NCBI GenBank assembly: GCA_963640465.1
Contig: CAVHYP010000022.1
Coordinates: 1 to 37,785, forward strand
Length of the DNA: 37,785 nucleotides
From: Colivivens sp963640465
Lineage (GTDB): Bacteria > Bacteroidota > Bacteroidia > Bacteroidales > Bacteroidaceae
Direction: 5' to 3'
In this document: piece after piece, positions 16,331-24,302 of the stretch
Layout: each line of letters starts with the position of its first letter
How positions within the stretch are numbered: the stretch's first letter is position 1
Program-made: the position numbers and the translations under genes
Notes under the pieces: generated by a model
Databases searched by the model: none
What the model saw: only the letters and a program-made list of their open reading frames with translations
Told to the model about the DNA's origin: nothing

Positions 16331-17962
16331 GTGAAATTGGATTGTTCATACGGTAAGACTTATTATAGGATGCTTCTTGTGAGCATCCTATGTTTGCTTG
16401 TTGCCGTTCCTTCGTTGGCACAGAATCGTACGAAAAGGACAGATTCGCGGATTCATCTGATACACACTGATGTATTGAAAAAAACTCCTCAGGACCCTCG
16501 AGTGGAACTGCTTGTCGGTCACGTGAAGCTGAGTCATGAAGGTGCGTACCTTGATTGCGACAGCGCACGCTTCTACAGAGAGGACAATTCGTTTGACGCT
16601 TTCGGCAACGTGAAGATGACGCAGGGCGACACACTGGCACTCGACTGCGATTCACTACTCTACGACGGGTTCGGACTGCAGGCCCATGCAAGAAGCAATG
16701 TGGTGCTGACACACCGCCATTCAAAACTGGTGACAGAAATGCTGGACTACGACCGGGTTTATGGTGTGGGCATGTATCTCGATGGAGGAACTCTCTATAA
16801 CAATGAAGATACGCTGACTTCGGTGTGGGGACAATACACGCCTTCCATTCATGAGGCATTCTTCACCGACAATGTGGTGCTGAGAAATCCGAAATTCCAT
16901 CTTGTGTCCGACACCTTATATTATTATACGGATAAGGAACTGGCGAGAATCGTTTCTCCGACCAACATCACGACATCGGACGGAACCTTCGTGTATGGCG
17001 AAGCAGGTGACTACGACACCAAACACTCAAAGGCAAATCTGCTCGACCGCTCGTATGTCATAAAGGACATGCGCAGAATAATTGGCGACAGCCTTTGCTA
17101 CGACAAGGAAACAGGAATAAGCGAGGCATTCGGCAATGTGGTGATAACTGACGACGAGAACTTGTGTTCGCTCAAGGGCAATTATTGCTGGTACGACGTG
17201 AATGCTGGCAATGCCTTTGCAACCGACAGAGCTATGGCAATGGAATATTCGGGGACAGACACCCTCTATGTGCACGGCGACACGCTGAGAATGTACACCT
17301 ACAATCTGAATACAGACTCTGTGTATCGCAACCTGCATGCGTATCACCATGTGAGAATGTTCCGCAATGATGTGCAGGGAGTCTGCGACTCACTTGTCAC
17401 ACTGCAACTCGACTCGTGCACATACATGTATGGTCAACCTATACTCTGGCATGAAACACAACAGATATTCGGTGAGGAAATCCATGTGTACAACAACGAC
17501 AGTACCATCGACTGGGTTCACATCATCAAGCAGGCAATGACAATAGAACAACTCGACTCCGTGTCGTACAATCAAGTGTCGGCATACGAGATGATGTGCT
17601 ATTTCAAGGACGGAGAGATTGAGCACAACGAAGCACACGGCAATGTGTATGTGGCCTATTTCTTTGAGGAAAACAATGGCAACCGAGTGCTGATGAACTA
17701 CACGGAAACATCTGAACTGAAGTTGTTCATGAAGGACAAGAAGGTGGACAAGATTTGGATGCCTACTGCCCAGGGTACGATGTATCCGGCTCTAAAGATT
17801 CCAGCAGACAAGCGTTATCTCAATAACTTCGCTTGGTTCGACTACATTAGACCCCTCAACAAAGACGACATCTTTGAATGGAGAAGCAAGGATGCAAAGA
17901 ACATGCTGAAGAAGACTGCAGACAGAGTGCTGCCTATTCAGAATTTGAGGGAGATTAAGTGA
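16331..17962 (+). CDS. OstA-like (LptD N-domain type) protein
   Basis: A 543-residue secreted protein. The N-terminal signal (LLVSILCLLVAVPSLA, cleavage before QNRTK) is followed by OstA/LptA-like beta-jellyroll repeats (about 55-300: VELLVGHVKLSHEGAYLDCDSARFYRED, FGNVKMTQGDTLALDCDSLLYDG, FGNVVITDDENL). OstA-type domains form the lipopolysaccharide bridge across the periplasm, and this is the Bacteroidota form often found near surA. The GTG at 16331 is taken because it supplies basic residues before the hydrophobic core. ATG 16370 would give a signal peptide without positive charge and is the alternative. Its neighbours are PPIases upstream and a small membrane protein plus mutL downstream. 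Confidence 0.8.
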   Translation: MKLDCSYGKTYYRMLLVSILCLLVAVPSLAQNRTKRTDSRIHLIHTDVLKKTPQDPRVELLVGHVKLSHEGAYLDCDSARFYREDNSFDAFGNVKMTQGDTLALDCDSLLYDGFGLQAHARSNVVLTHRHSKLVTEMLDYDRVYGVGMYLDGGTLYNNEDTLTSVWGQYTPSIHEAFFTDNVVLRNPKFHLVSDTLYYYTDKELARIVSPTNITTSDGTFVYGEAGDYDTKHSKANLLDRSYVIKDMRRIIGDSLCYDKETGISEAFGNVVITDDENLCSLKGNYCWYDVNAGNAFATDRAMAMEYSGTDTLYVHGDTLRMYTYNLNTDSVYRNLHAYHHVRMFRNDVQGVCDSLVTLQLDSCTYMYGQPILWHETQQIFGEEIHVYNNDSTIDWVHIIKQAMTIEQLDSVSYNQVSAYEMMCYFKDGEIEHNEAHGNVYVAYFFEENNGNRVLMNYTETSELKLFMKDKKVDKIWMPTAQGTMYPALKIPADKRYLNNFAWFDYIRPLNKDDIFEWRSKDAKNMLKKTADRVLPIQNLREIK

Positions 17963-18100
17963 CGGGTGGTTGAAGAAGCAAAAACTGCGAATTGAAAGTT
18001 TCTGCAAAATGAAAGAGTTTGAGTGACGACTGTTTGATAGATACAAAGCGATGAATAGAAGGAAATAAAGTGTCGTCTAATTGAAGTAGATTAAGTAAAG
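17959..18100. repeat. Degenerate repeat spacer after OstA-like gene
   Basis: From the stop codon onward, GTGACG/GTGTCG motifs recur (17959, 18023, 18070) with TTGAAGAAG/TTGATAGAT/TTGAAGTAG following each. This is a loose array of units of roughly 22-25 bp. It is less regular than the preceding spacer. Confidence 0.45.
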
Positions 18101-18112
18101 GCAAGACGGATT

Positions 18113-18406
18113 ATGGGAATGTTTCAAGTTAACAAGCCAAGAGGTTTCCAACACAATTATGTGTACTACGACCCACGGAAAGAACGGCTGAAGAAGATAG
18201 AGGAGAATGCAAAGCGTGAATTGGGACTGCTTCCGGAAAAGGAATTCGATCCGGAGGACATTCGCGGAAAGTTCGTCGGTGCCACCAAACACTTGAAGAG
18301 AAGGAAAGAAAGCGGACGAAAGCATGTTCCCAACAGTGTGCTTATCATAATCATCATCGCACTGATAATGCTGATGAAATATATTTACACAGGTACGTTG
18401 TTTTGA
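18113..18406 (+). CDS. Small single-pass membrane protein
   Basis: A 97-residue protein with a basic, cytosolic-looking N-terminal region (YYDPRKERLKKIEENAKRELG, then KHLKRRKESGRKHVP) and one C-terminal transmembrane segment (SVLIIIIIALIMLMKYIY). I do not recognise a named family, but a small tail-anchored protein is plausible between OstA-like and mutL genes in Bacteroidales. Only 3 bp separate it from mutL, so the two are almost certainly co-translated. No function is assigned. Confidence 0.75.
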   Translation: MGMFQVNKPRGFQHNYVYYDPRKERLKKIEENAKRELGLLPEKEFDPEDIRGKFVGATKHLKRRKESGRKHVPNSVLIIIIIALIMLMKYIYTGTLF

Positions 18407-18409
18407 TTT

Positions 18410-20254
18410 ATGGAAGATATAATTCATTTGCTTCCTGACTCTGTGGCAAACCAAATTGCTGCCGGAGAAGTTGTTCAGCGCCCTGCATCCATCGTGAAGG
18501 AACTAGTGGAGAATTCGCTCGATGCCAGCGCCCATCATATTCAGGTGGTGGTGGTCGATGGCGGACGTTCATGCGTGCAGGTCATTGATGATGGTAAGGG
18601 AATGTCGGAAACCGATGCTCGTTTGGCTTTCGAACGTCATGCAACATCGAAGATATCGAGTGCAACCGACTTGTTCTCGCTCACTACGATGGGATTCAGA
18701 GGCGAAGCGCTGGCTTCCATTTGTGCAGTGGCACAAGTAGAACTGAAAACCCGCAGACCTGAAGACGAGGTGGGGACGTCAATCGTTATCTCCGGTTCGA
18801 AAGTAACGAACCAGGAACCGGTGGCTTGTCCCGTTGGAAGCAATTTCTCTGTGAACAACTTGTTTTTCAATGTGCCTGCACGCCGCAAATTCCTGAAGTC
18901 GGCACAGACCGAACTGAGCAATATCGTGGCAGACTTTGAGCGCATTGTGCTCACCCACCCCGAATGTGCTTTCACCCTTTACAACAACGGGACGGAAATG
19001 TATAATCTGCCGGAGGCGTCAGTGCGGCAACGTATCCTTGATGTGATGGGCAAGAAATTGAACTCCGATCTCTTGTCGGTTGAGGTTGAAACATCGCTTG
19101 TCAACCTCTCTGGATATGTGGGAAAACCTGAGTCGTCGAAGAAACGCGGCACTCATCAGTTCTTCTTCGTCAATGGGCGTTTCATGCGTCACCCTTACTT
19201 CCACAGTGCCGTGATGCATGCTTTCGAAGGACTGATTCCAGTGGGTGACCATGTGTCCTATTTTATTTATATGGCAGTCGACCCGTCATCGATTGATGTC
19301 AATGTACATCCCACGAAGACTGAAATCAAGTTCGACAATGAGCAGGCAATATGGCAAGTCTTGTCGGCAGCAGTGAAGGAGTCATTGGGAAAGTACAGTG
19401 GTGTGCCTACGATAGATTTCGACCAGGAAGACAAACCCTACATACCTACAATGATGTTTGGCAAGGATGCAAAGTCTGTGCCTTCGCCCACACCGGTCAT
19501 GACGGATTACAATCCGTTTAAGGCTGCAAGCTACGGTGAATCTTTTGGTAAGTCGTCAGCTTCGAACAAATCATCAGCTCCCAACGAATGGGAGAGCCTT
19601 TACACTGGGGTAGGGAAGTCAATTGAGAAACATCCGACAGAGGATTTGGACTTGCCCCTTTGGAGTAAGGAAGAGAACGAGACGCCCGACCTTACTGCTC
19701 CCCATTTCCAGTACAAGGGACGTTACATTGTCCTTCCTGTGCTTTCTGGATTGATGCTTGTAGACCAGCATAGGGCACATGTGTGTGTGCTGTATGAACA
19801 ATACATGGAAAGTATGTTCCTGCAGAAAGGAATTTCCCAAGGAATGCTTTTCCCTGAAATCATACAATTCTCCAAGCAAGAGGAAATGACTCTTGACAAT
19901 ATCATGGACGACCTTGAATACATAGGCTTTGAACTGACAAACCTTGGCGGCGGTTCTTACTCTATCACTGGAATTCCGTCGGGCATAGATGGAGTCAATC
20001 CCGTGACGTTGCTCCACGACCTTGTGTCGGCTGCACTTGAGACTGGCAGCAGCATCAAGGACAAAATCCATAAGGCAATAGCCCTTACGATGGCGAAGAA
20101 TGCGGCAATTGTATATGGACAAGTGCTGTCGGATGATGAAATAAATGTTTTGTTGGAACAGCTCTTCTCTTTGTCGAACTCCAGGTACACTCCCAATGGC
20201 CGTCTTGTGTATTCAATCATTGAAAACAGTGTCATCGACCGACCGTTCAAGTGA
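18410..20254 (+). CDS. mutL: DNA mismatch repair protein MutL
   Basis: A 614-residue GHKL ATPase coupling MutS mismatch recognition to strand excision. N-terminal motifs are intact: IAAGEVVQRPASIVKELVENSLDA (catalytic Glu34), DDGKGM, HATSKI, GFRGEALASI, then NVPARRKFLK and DVNVHPTKTEIKF. The C-terminal domain reads LVDQHRAHVCVLYEQYM (about 451). Compared with the endonuclease motif DQHA-x2-E-x4-E, the first Glu is Val. The metal-binding motifs ACK-type and CPHGRP-type appear as KNAAIVYG (about 564) and TPNGRLVY (about 592), without cysteines. Nicking activity is therefore doubtful on sequence grounds, though many Bacteroidota MutLs may share this form. Confidence 0.95.
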   Translation: MEDIIHLLPDSVANQIAAGEVVQRPASIVKELVENSLDASAHHIQVVVVDGGRSCVQVIDDGKGMSETDARLAFERHATSKISSATDLFSLTTMGFRGEALASICAVAQVELKTRRPEDEVGTSIVISGSKVTNQEPVACPVGSNFSVNNLFFNVPARRKFLKSAQTELSNIVADFERIVLTHPECAFTLYNNGTEMYNLPEASVRQRILDVMGKKLNSDLLSVEVETSLVNLSGYVGKPESSKKRGTHQFFFVNGRFMRHPYFHSAVMHAFEGLIPVGDHVSYFIYMAVDPSSIDVNVHPTKTEIKFDNEQAIWQVLSAAVKESLGKYSGVPTIDFDQEDKPYIPTMMFGKDAKSVPSPTPVMTDYNPFKAASYGESFGKSSASNKSSAPNEWESLYTGVGKSIEKHPTEDLDLPLWSKEENETPDLTAPHFQYKGRYIVLPVLSGLMLVDQHRAHVCVLYEQYMESMFLQKGISQGMLFPEIIQFSKQEEMTLDNIMDDLEYIGFELTNLGGGSYSITGIPSGIDGVNPVTLLHDLVSAALETGSSIKDKIHKAIALTMAKNAAIVYGQVLSDDEINVLLEQLFSLSNSRYTPNGRLVYSIIENSVIDRPFK

Positions 20255-20544
20255 CGGCAGTTATACTGATGTCAACTTGCACATGGGATATGTTTTAGAG
20301 CATAAAGTGCTCAAAAACGGGTCGAGATGTAAAAAAAAAGTTGTCCGCACGCTTTTTTTTCTAGATTTGATGTCTGTTTATAAACTAAAAATACTAATTT
20401 TGCAGTTAAATATAGGGCGAACTGTCGTCTTTCGGCATGAATGCAGAGAGTTTTCGGCTCGAAACNNNNNNNNNNGGTCTGGGGATGACGTGGGAAAAGA
20501 ATAAAGAGATAAATGATTCATTTTTTAAATTTAAAAAAGTATTT
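20255..20544 (+). promoter_or_regulatory. ompA upstream region: promoter box and assembly gap
   Basis: A hairpin GAGCA-TAAAG-TGCTC (20298-20312) follows mutL without a T-run. A perfect -7 box TAATTTTG lies at 20395-20402; the nearest TTTG (20366-20369) is 25 bp away. Transcription near 20409 would give a leader of about 135 nt. Positions 20466-20475 are ten N, an unresolved join inside that leader, so its true length and structure cannot be read here. Confidence 0.6.
20466..20475. other. Assembly gap (10 N)
   Basis: Ten consecutive N inside the ompA leader. The flanks do not reveal what is missing; ten N is often a placeholder of arbitrary length. Confidence 0.99.
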
Positions 20545-21708
20545 ATGAAAAAGCTTTTGATTGCACTAGCATTTGCTGGTGTGGGTACTGCAGCTAATGC
20601 GCAGACTACTCAAATTGAAACACCTTCTAAGTACACAGTTGCTACCAACTCATTCTGGTCAAACTGGTATATTCAGGCAGGTGTTGACATGTCAGTGCTT
20701 GATGTTTATCACAATGGTGAGTCTCTTCTCTCAGGAGAATGGCACAACAACCGTACATACGGTGTAAACCTCGCTGTTGGCAAGTGGTTCACTCCAGGTC
20801 TCGGACTTCGCTTGAAGCTCAACTGGCAGAATGGTCAGTTCGCTCATGCATTCCGTAACACAGACCACATCACTGATACTCCTGACTTCGAGAAGGGTGG
20901 CTATGCAGCTATCTATGGTGATGTTCAGTTCAACCTGAGCAACCTCTTCTGTGGTTACAACGAGAATCGTGTTTGGAACTTGATTGCTTACCCACGTGCA
21001 GGAGTTATCCGTAACTTCTCTAATGGTGAGTACATGCCAGCTCTTGGAGCAGGTCTTACTTCTACATGGAAGGTGTCTAAGCTGGTTAGCATCTATGCAG
21101 ACCTCTCTTGCACTCTGACAACTGACGGTATTGCTAAGTACGAAGGCGATGACAAGGCATTCTGTGCAAACGACATCGTTAACTTCGACCTCGGTGTTCA
21201 GTTCAATCTTGGCAAGAGCAACTGGTCAAAGGCAGTTACACTCGAGCAGTACAATGCTCTTGCAGCTGCTTCAGAAGAGGCGCTTGCAAAGCTTCGTTCA
21301 GAACTCGACAAGGAGCGTGCTGAGAATGCTCGTCTGCGTGCAGAGCTCGCTAAGCAGCCAAAATCTGATGCAAAGGTAGAGAAGGTAGTTGCTGCTTCTG
21401 CAACATCTGTATTCTTTGACATCAATTCAGCTTCTCTCAACTCAAAGAAGGATCTTGTAAACCTCGAGGCTATTGCTTCTGCAGCTAAGGAATCAGGCGC
21501 AAAGGTAGTCGTTACAGGTGCTGCTGATAGCAAGACAGGTTCTTCTGCATGGAACCAGAAACTTTCTGAGAGCCGTGCACAGGCAGTTGCTGACGAACTC
21601 GTTAACCTCGGTGTTAACCGTGACAACATTACAGTTAAGGCAGTTGGTGGTGTAAACGAAGTTTCTCCATACACTCTTAACCGTCGTGCTATCATCGAAT
21701 TGAAATAA
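20545..21708 (+). CDS. OmpA family outer-membrane porin
   Basis: A 387-residue protein. The signal peptide is MKKLLIALAFAGVGTAANA, followed by an N-terminal eight-strand-type barrel (about 35-235: WYIQAGVDMSVLDVYH, YGVNLAVGKWFTPGLGLRLKLNW, VNFDLGVQFNLG near the end). A short coiled coil comes next (EEALAKLRSELDKERAENARLRAELAKQ). The C-terminal OmpA peptidoglycan-binding domain (about 285-387) has SVFFDINSASLNSKKDLVNL, VVTGAADSKTGSSAWNQKLSESRAQAVADEL and NRRAIIELK. It anchors the outer membrane to the cell wall. The ATG at 20545 gives the proper signal peptide; the frame extends upstream only through the N-run. A strong terminator follows, so it is a single-gene unit, probably highly expressed. 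Confidence 0.92.
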   Translation: MKKLLIALAFAGVGTAANAQTTQIETPSKYTVATNSFWSNWYIQAGVDMSVLDVYHNGESLLSGEWHNNRTYGVNLAVGKWFTPGLGLRLKLNWQNGQFAHAFRNTDHITDTPDFEKGGYAAIYGDVQFNLSNLFCGYNENRVWNLIAYPRAGVIRNFSNGEYMPALGAGLTSTWKVSKLVSIYADLSCTLTTDGIAKYEGDDKAFCANDIVNFDLGVQFNLGKSNWSKAVTLEQYNALAAASEEALAKLRSELDKERAENARLRAELAKQPKSDAKVEKVVAASATSVFFDINSASLNSKKDLVNLEAIASAAKESGAKVVVTGAADSKTGSSAWNQKLSESRAQAVADELVNLGVNRDNITVKAVGGVNEVSPYTLNRRAIIELK

Positions 21709-21735
21709 TTCGGAGTAGTCATAACAGGAAACATG

Positions 21736-21764
21736 GGCGCAGTAGTTTTACTGCGCCTTTTTTT
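21736..21764 (+). terminator. Strong intrinsic terminator after ompA
   Basis: A perfect 9-bp stem GGCGCAGTA/TACTGCGCC (21736-21744, 21749-21757) with loop GTTT is followed by seven T. Confidence 0.95.
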
Positions 21765-22289
21765 GTGCCTTGCTGTTGTGTGGCAGTTGCTTCATGCCTG
21801 CCGTTCCTTTATAATATATCATCTCATTCCTTTACAACAAGCCCTCCCATTCTTTCCTTCAGTTCTCTCGTCTTTTATCTTCGCTTCATCCTTTCTTCTC
21901 CTTCATATCTTTCGCTCTTTCTCATTGCTCCATTCGCTCTTTTCCTTCATGTTATTCTCTTTGTTTTCATTCTTTCTTCTTTGCCCCCTTGAAATTTCTC
22001 TGACTGGAAAAAATTATTTCTTTGACTAGGAAACAAAATTTTTCTGACTGGGAAAATTTCGCAGACTGTTTTTGACTGGTAAGTTGGGACGATTTCAGCT
22101 AGGGTGGGGCGACTTGCATAAAATCCCTTTCCGCATGGTCATTCATCAGCAAAGACTTGTGGTCCGAACCTTGGTGCAGATACAATCCGTAATGCATGGT
22201 TTGAGAACGTGAAGTATGTCTTGAAACCTCGTTTTTTATGGCTGAGAAGGGAAGGTTTGAGGTTTTTCGTGAAAAAAGTGGGGAAAAGT
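21765..22289. other. Non-coding, pyrimidine-rich spacer
   Basis: No convincing gene on either strand. 21800-21990 is strikingly T/C-rich on the plus strand, with repeated TTCTTC/TCTTTC words. A 22-bp array follows at 22001-22079, then a G-rich patch (GGGTGGGGCGA near 22101) that resembles sequences near 94 and 11517. The tRNA promoter begins at 22290. Confidence 0.6.
22001..22079. repeat. TGACTGG repeat array, period 22 bp
   Basis: TGACTGG/TGACTAG starts at 22001, 22023 and 22045 (22 bp apart), with a further copy at 22073. It is the reverse complement of the unit at 11457-11515 (CCAGTCAGAGA), including A/T-rich fillers such as AAAATTTTT. Confidence 0.75.
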
Positions 22290-22320
22290 TTTGTCAGTAT
22301 AAAAAAAGGTTGTAACTTTG
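22290..22320 (+). promoter_or_regulatory. tRNA operon promoter
   Basis: TTTG (22290-22293) and TAACTTTG (22313-22320) with exact 19-bp spacing form a full consensus promoter. Transcription would start about 22 nt before tRNA-Pro. Confidence 0.9.
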
Positions 22321-22348
22321 CATCGCTTTTGAGAAAGACATCAGAAGA

Positions 22349-22421
22349 CGGGATGTAGTACAGTTGGTAGTATACTTGGTTTGGGACCAAGGGGTCGCAC
22401 GTTCGAGTCGTGTCATCCCGA
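22349..22421 (+). tRNA. tRNA-Pro (anticodon TGG)
   Basis: A 73-nt cloverleaf. Acceptor CGGGATG pairs with CATCCCG, and the anticodon stem CTTGG/CCAAG encloses loop TTTGGGA with anticodon TGG. The T-arm contains GTTCGAG. The discriminator base is A and CCA is not encoded. It is the first of two tRNAs in the operon. Confidence 0.95.
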
Positions 22422-22439
22422 CATTTTAAGAAGAACTTC

Positions 22440-22514
22440 GGGCGTTTAGCTCAGCTGGTTCAGAGCGTCTGCCTTACAAGCAGAGGGTCGGCGGTTCGAA
22501 TCCGTCAACGCCCA
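22440..22514 (+). tRNA. tRNA-Val (anticodon TAC)
   Basis: A 75-nt cloverleaf. Acceptor GGGCGTT pairs with AACGCCC, anticodon stem TCTGC/GCAGA encloses CTTACAA with anticodon TAC, and the T-arm has GTTCGAATC. The discriminator is A with no encoded CCA. It lies 18 nt after tRNA-Pro. Confidence 0.95.
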
Positions 22515-22540
22515 CGAAGTTTGGTGAGAGAGTTAAGGGT

Positions 22541-22571
22541 AAGAGATTGAGTTGTCAATCTCTTTATTTGT
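22541..22571 (+). terminator. Terminator of the tRNA operon
   Basis: A perfect 10-bp stem (22541-22550 with 22555-22564) and loop GTTG are followed by a T-rich tail. Confidence 0.85.
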
Positions 22572-22613
22572 TTTATGAGGTGTCTGTAGAAACGGCAACA
22601 AATATTGAATGCA

Positions 22614-22952
22614 ATGGTAAAGAACGACTGGAAGGATAGACTGGGAGTTGTTTATTCAACCAATTCCAACTACGATTATTCCACGGAAGAGGAAGTGGAG
22701 TGCGAAACGCTGGACAAGAACAAACAACGCTTGAGAGTCGCTATCGAGAAGGCTGGCAGAGGCGGAAAGGTGGTGACGATTGTGAGGGGATTTGTCGGTA
22801 CGTCCGATGATTTGAAGACTCTTGGCAAGTTGCTGAAGACGAAGTGTGGGGTAGGAGGAAGCGTGAAAGATGGCGAACTCATCATACAGGGCGATTTGAA
22901 GCAGAAGATTATAACTCTTCTCAAAGCCGACGGCTACTCTGACACAAAGTAA
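22614..22952 (+). CDS. SUI1/eIF1-like translation factor (YciH family)
   Basis: A 112-residue protein from ATG 22614; an in-frame TTG nine bases earlier is less likely. The C-terminal SUI1 fold (about 45-110) is clear: RLRVAIEKAGRGGKVVTIVRGFVGTSDDLKTLGKLLKTKCGVGGSVKDGELIIQGD. The RGGKxVT and KCGxGGS-x-KDG motifs are those by which eIF1-type proteins contact the small subunit. Bacterial YciH relatives are implicated in initiation fidelity, and the exact role here is unknown. It follows the tRNA terminator by about 45 bp. Confidence 0.92.
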   Translation: MVKNDWKDRLGVVYSTNSNYDYSTEEEVECETLDKNKQRLRVAIEKAGRGGKVVTIVRGFVGTSDDLKTLGKLLKTKCGVGGSVKDGELIIQGDLKQKIITLLKADGYSDTK

Positions 22953-23221
22953 AAGCTGGCATCGGTAGCCATCAAGTGTTCAGTCGGTGAAGGCTGGATT
23001 TTTGTCCGTCAATTGGGCTTTCTCTGCATACCAGTTCAAAGTTCAAACGGCTTGCTGAGAACGTTAGCTTTGGGTGTCAGCTCAGACAACTGTTCGTATC
23101 GGCTCGGACAATCGGACGTATAAACCGAAACGTTGCATTGTGTTGGCGATAGCTTTTCTTTGTATAAAATGCGACGTTGCATTGATTGATGTAAAACTAT
23201 TGATATACACTTTGATACAGT
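22953..23221. other. Non-coding spacer before endonuclease gene
   Basis: No gene seen. ACGTTGCATTG occurs twice, near 23131 and 23172. A near-promoter TA-n3-TTTG lies just before the endonuclease ATG, one base longer than consensus, so the transcription start is unclear. Confidence 0.5.
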
Positions 23222-24187
23222 ATGAGTAAAAGGTCAAATATAGGAAAAGGTGCAGGATTGTTTGTGGCGTTGTTCTCGCTAGTGGCAGGTGTGGGCTGGA
23301 GTTTGTTTGATGCTCAGAGAACGGACGGTGAAAGCAGTGTGCAACAGGCTTCGGACGTTCAGCAGGAAATTTCCAACACTTCTCAGTATGTGCCCAGTAC
23401 TTCACGCCAGACTTCCGTTGATTTGTCTTCGGACGTTTCCTCTACTTCGTCCGCTGATGATGTTAGCCAGGCTGAAGTTGCGGAAAACATTGATGCGGCT
23501 TATGAAGAACCAGTGCTACAGTCGAAGAATGTGCCAAGCCAAATCTTGAGGCGCATGGCATATACGACATCTTATAATAGGAAGACGAGAAATCCCAACT
23601 GGGTGGGGTGGGTGTTGACCGGTGAACATACCGATGGTGAAGTCGGGCGTAGCGGACAGCTTTTCATTGAGGACGAGGAAGTACCCGAACCTCGTGCCAC
23701 TTATCGCGATATCCGTGAGGGTGGGTGTGGTTATCAGCGTGGTCACATGTGTCCTGCTGCCGATAATAAATGGTCGTACAAGGCAATGAAGGAGGCTTTT
23801 CTGATGACAAATATCTGTCCTCAGAATGGTGACCTCAACCAGAACGACTGGGAATCTCTCGAAGGTGCCTGCAGGGAATGGGCACGCAGGTATGGCAAGA
23901 TTTATATTGTGGCAGGACCTGTATTCAAGTCGAAGAAGTACAGGACTGTAGGCGAACATGAAGTGGCCGTGCCCGATGCCTTTTTCAAAGTCGTGCTGAC
24001 ATTTGATTCAGGCAATCCCAAGACAATAGGTTTCCTCTACGACAACCGGTCGGGACACCACAAAATGGAGTATTATGCACGCACCGTGGATGAGGTGGAA
24101 AAGGTGACTGACATGGACTTCTTCAGCCAGTTGAGTGATGATGTGGAAGTGGCAATTGAGTCCAAATGCAACGTTGATGAGTGGTGA
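23222..24187 (+). CDS. DNA/RNA non-specific endonuclease (NUC family)
   Basis: A 321-residue protein with an N-terminal hydrophobic segment (GAGLFVALFSLVAGVGWSLF) acting as signal or anchor. A Ser/Val/Asp-rich linker of about 70 residues follows, then the NUC beta-beta-alpha metal nuclease domain (about 110-305). Catalytic motifs are present: CGYQRGHMCPAAD, a DRGH-type motif with Gln for Asp but intact R-G-H, and NICPQNGDLNQNDWESLE with the metal-binding Asn. Further segments are IYIVAGPVF and VPDAFFKVVL. Family members hydrolyse extracellular or periplasmic nucleic acids. The protein is probably displayed outside the inner membrane. No partner gene (inhibitor or immunity protein) adjoins it, which argues against a toxin role. 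Confidence 0.88.
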   Translation: MSKRSNIGKGAGLFVALFSLVAGVGWSLFDAQRTDGESSVQQASDVQQEISNTSQYVPSTSRQTSVDLSSDVSSTSSADDVSQAEVAENIDAAYEEPVLQSKNVPSQILRRMAYTTSYNRKTRNPNWVGWVLTGEHTDGEVGRSGQLFIEDEEVPEPRATYRDIREGGCGYQRGHMCPAADNKWSYKAMKEAFLMTNICPQNGDLNQNDWESLEGACREWARRYGKIYIVAGPVFKSKKYRTVGEHEVAVPDAFFKVVLTFDSGNPKTIGFLYDNRSGHHKMEYYARTVDEVEKVTDMDFFSQLSDDVEVAIESKCNVDEW

Positions 24188-24211
24188 TACGTGAATTTTT
24201 ATACTAATTAT

Positions 24212-24242
24212 TTTATGGTGAGCGGAAAAAACGCTAATTTTG
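24212..24242 (+). promoter_or_regulatory. Promoter of the SusC/SusD locus
   Basis: TTTA (24212-24215) and the perfect -7 box TAATTTTG (24235-24242) are 19 bp apart. Transcription near 24248 gives a leader of about 55 nt before ATG 24303. Confidence 0.65.
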
Positions 24243-24302
24243 CACTTTATAATGTCCGTGCAGGACTAAACTGATTATTAGGTTTTAATTAAAGAGACGA
24301 GA

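Noticed and set aside
21765..22029. Hydrophobic plus-strand frames in the pyrimidine-rich spacer
   Set aside because: Their composition follows directly from the T/C-rich DNA (Phe, Leu, Ser runs); no start context, and they begin within or after the ompA terminator.
22139..22390. Minus-strand frame over the tRNA promoter and tRNA-Pro
   Set aside because: It overlaps a perfect promoter and a complete tRNA cloverleaf and resembles no protein.
23222..24187. NUC endonuclease as a polymorphic toxin
   Set aside because: No toxin-delivery domain and no adjacent small immunity-like gene; a secreted nutritional or housekeeping nuclease fits better.
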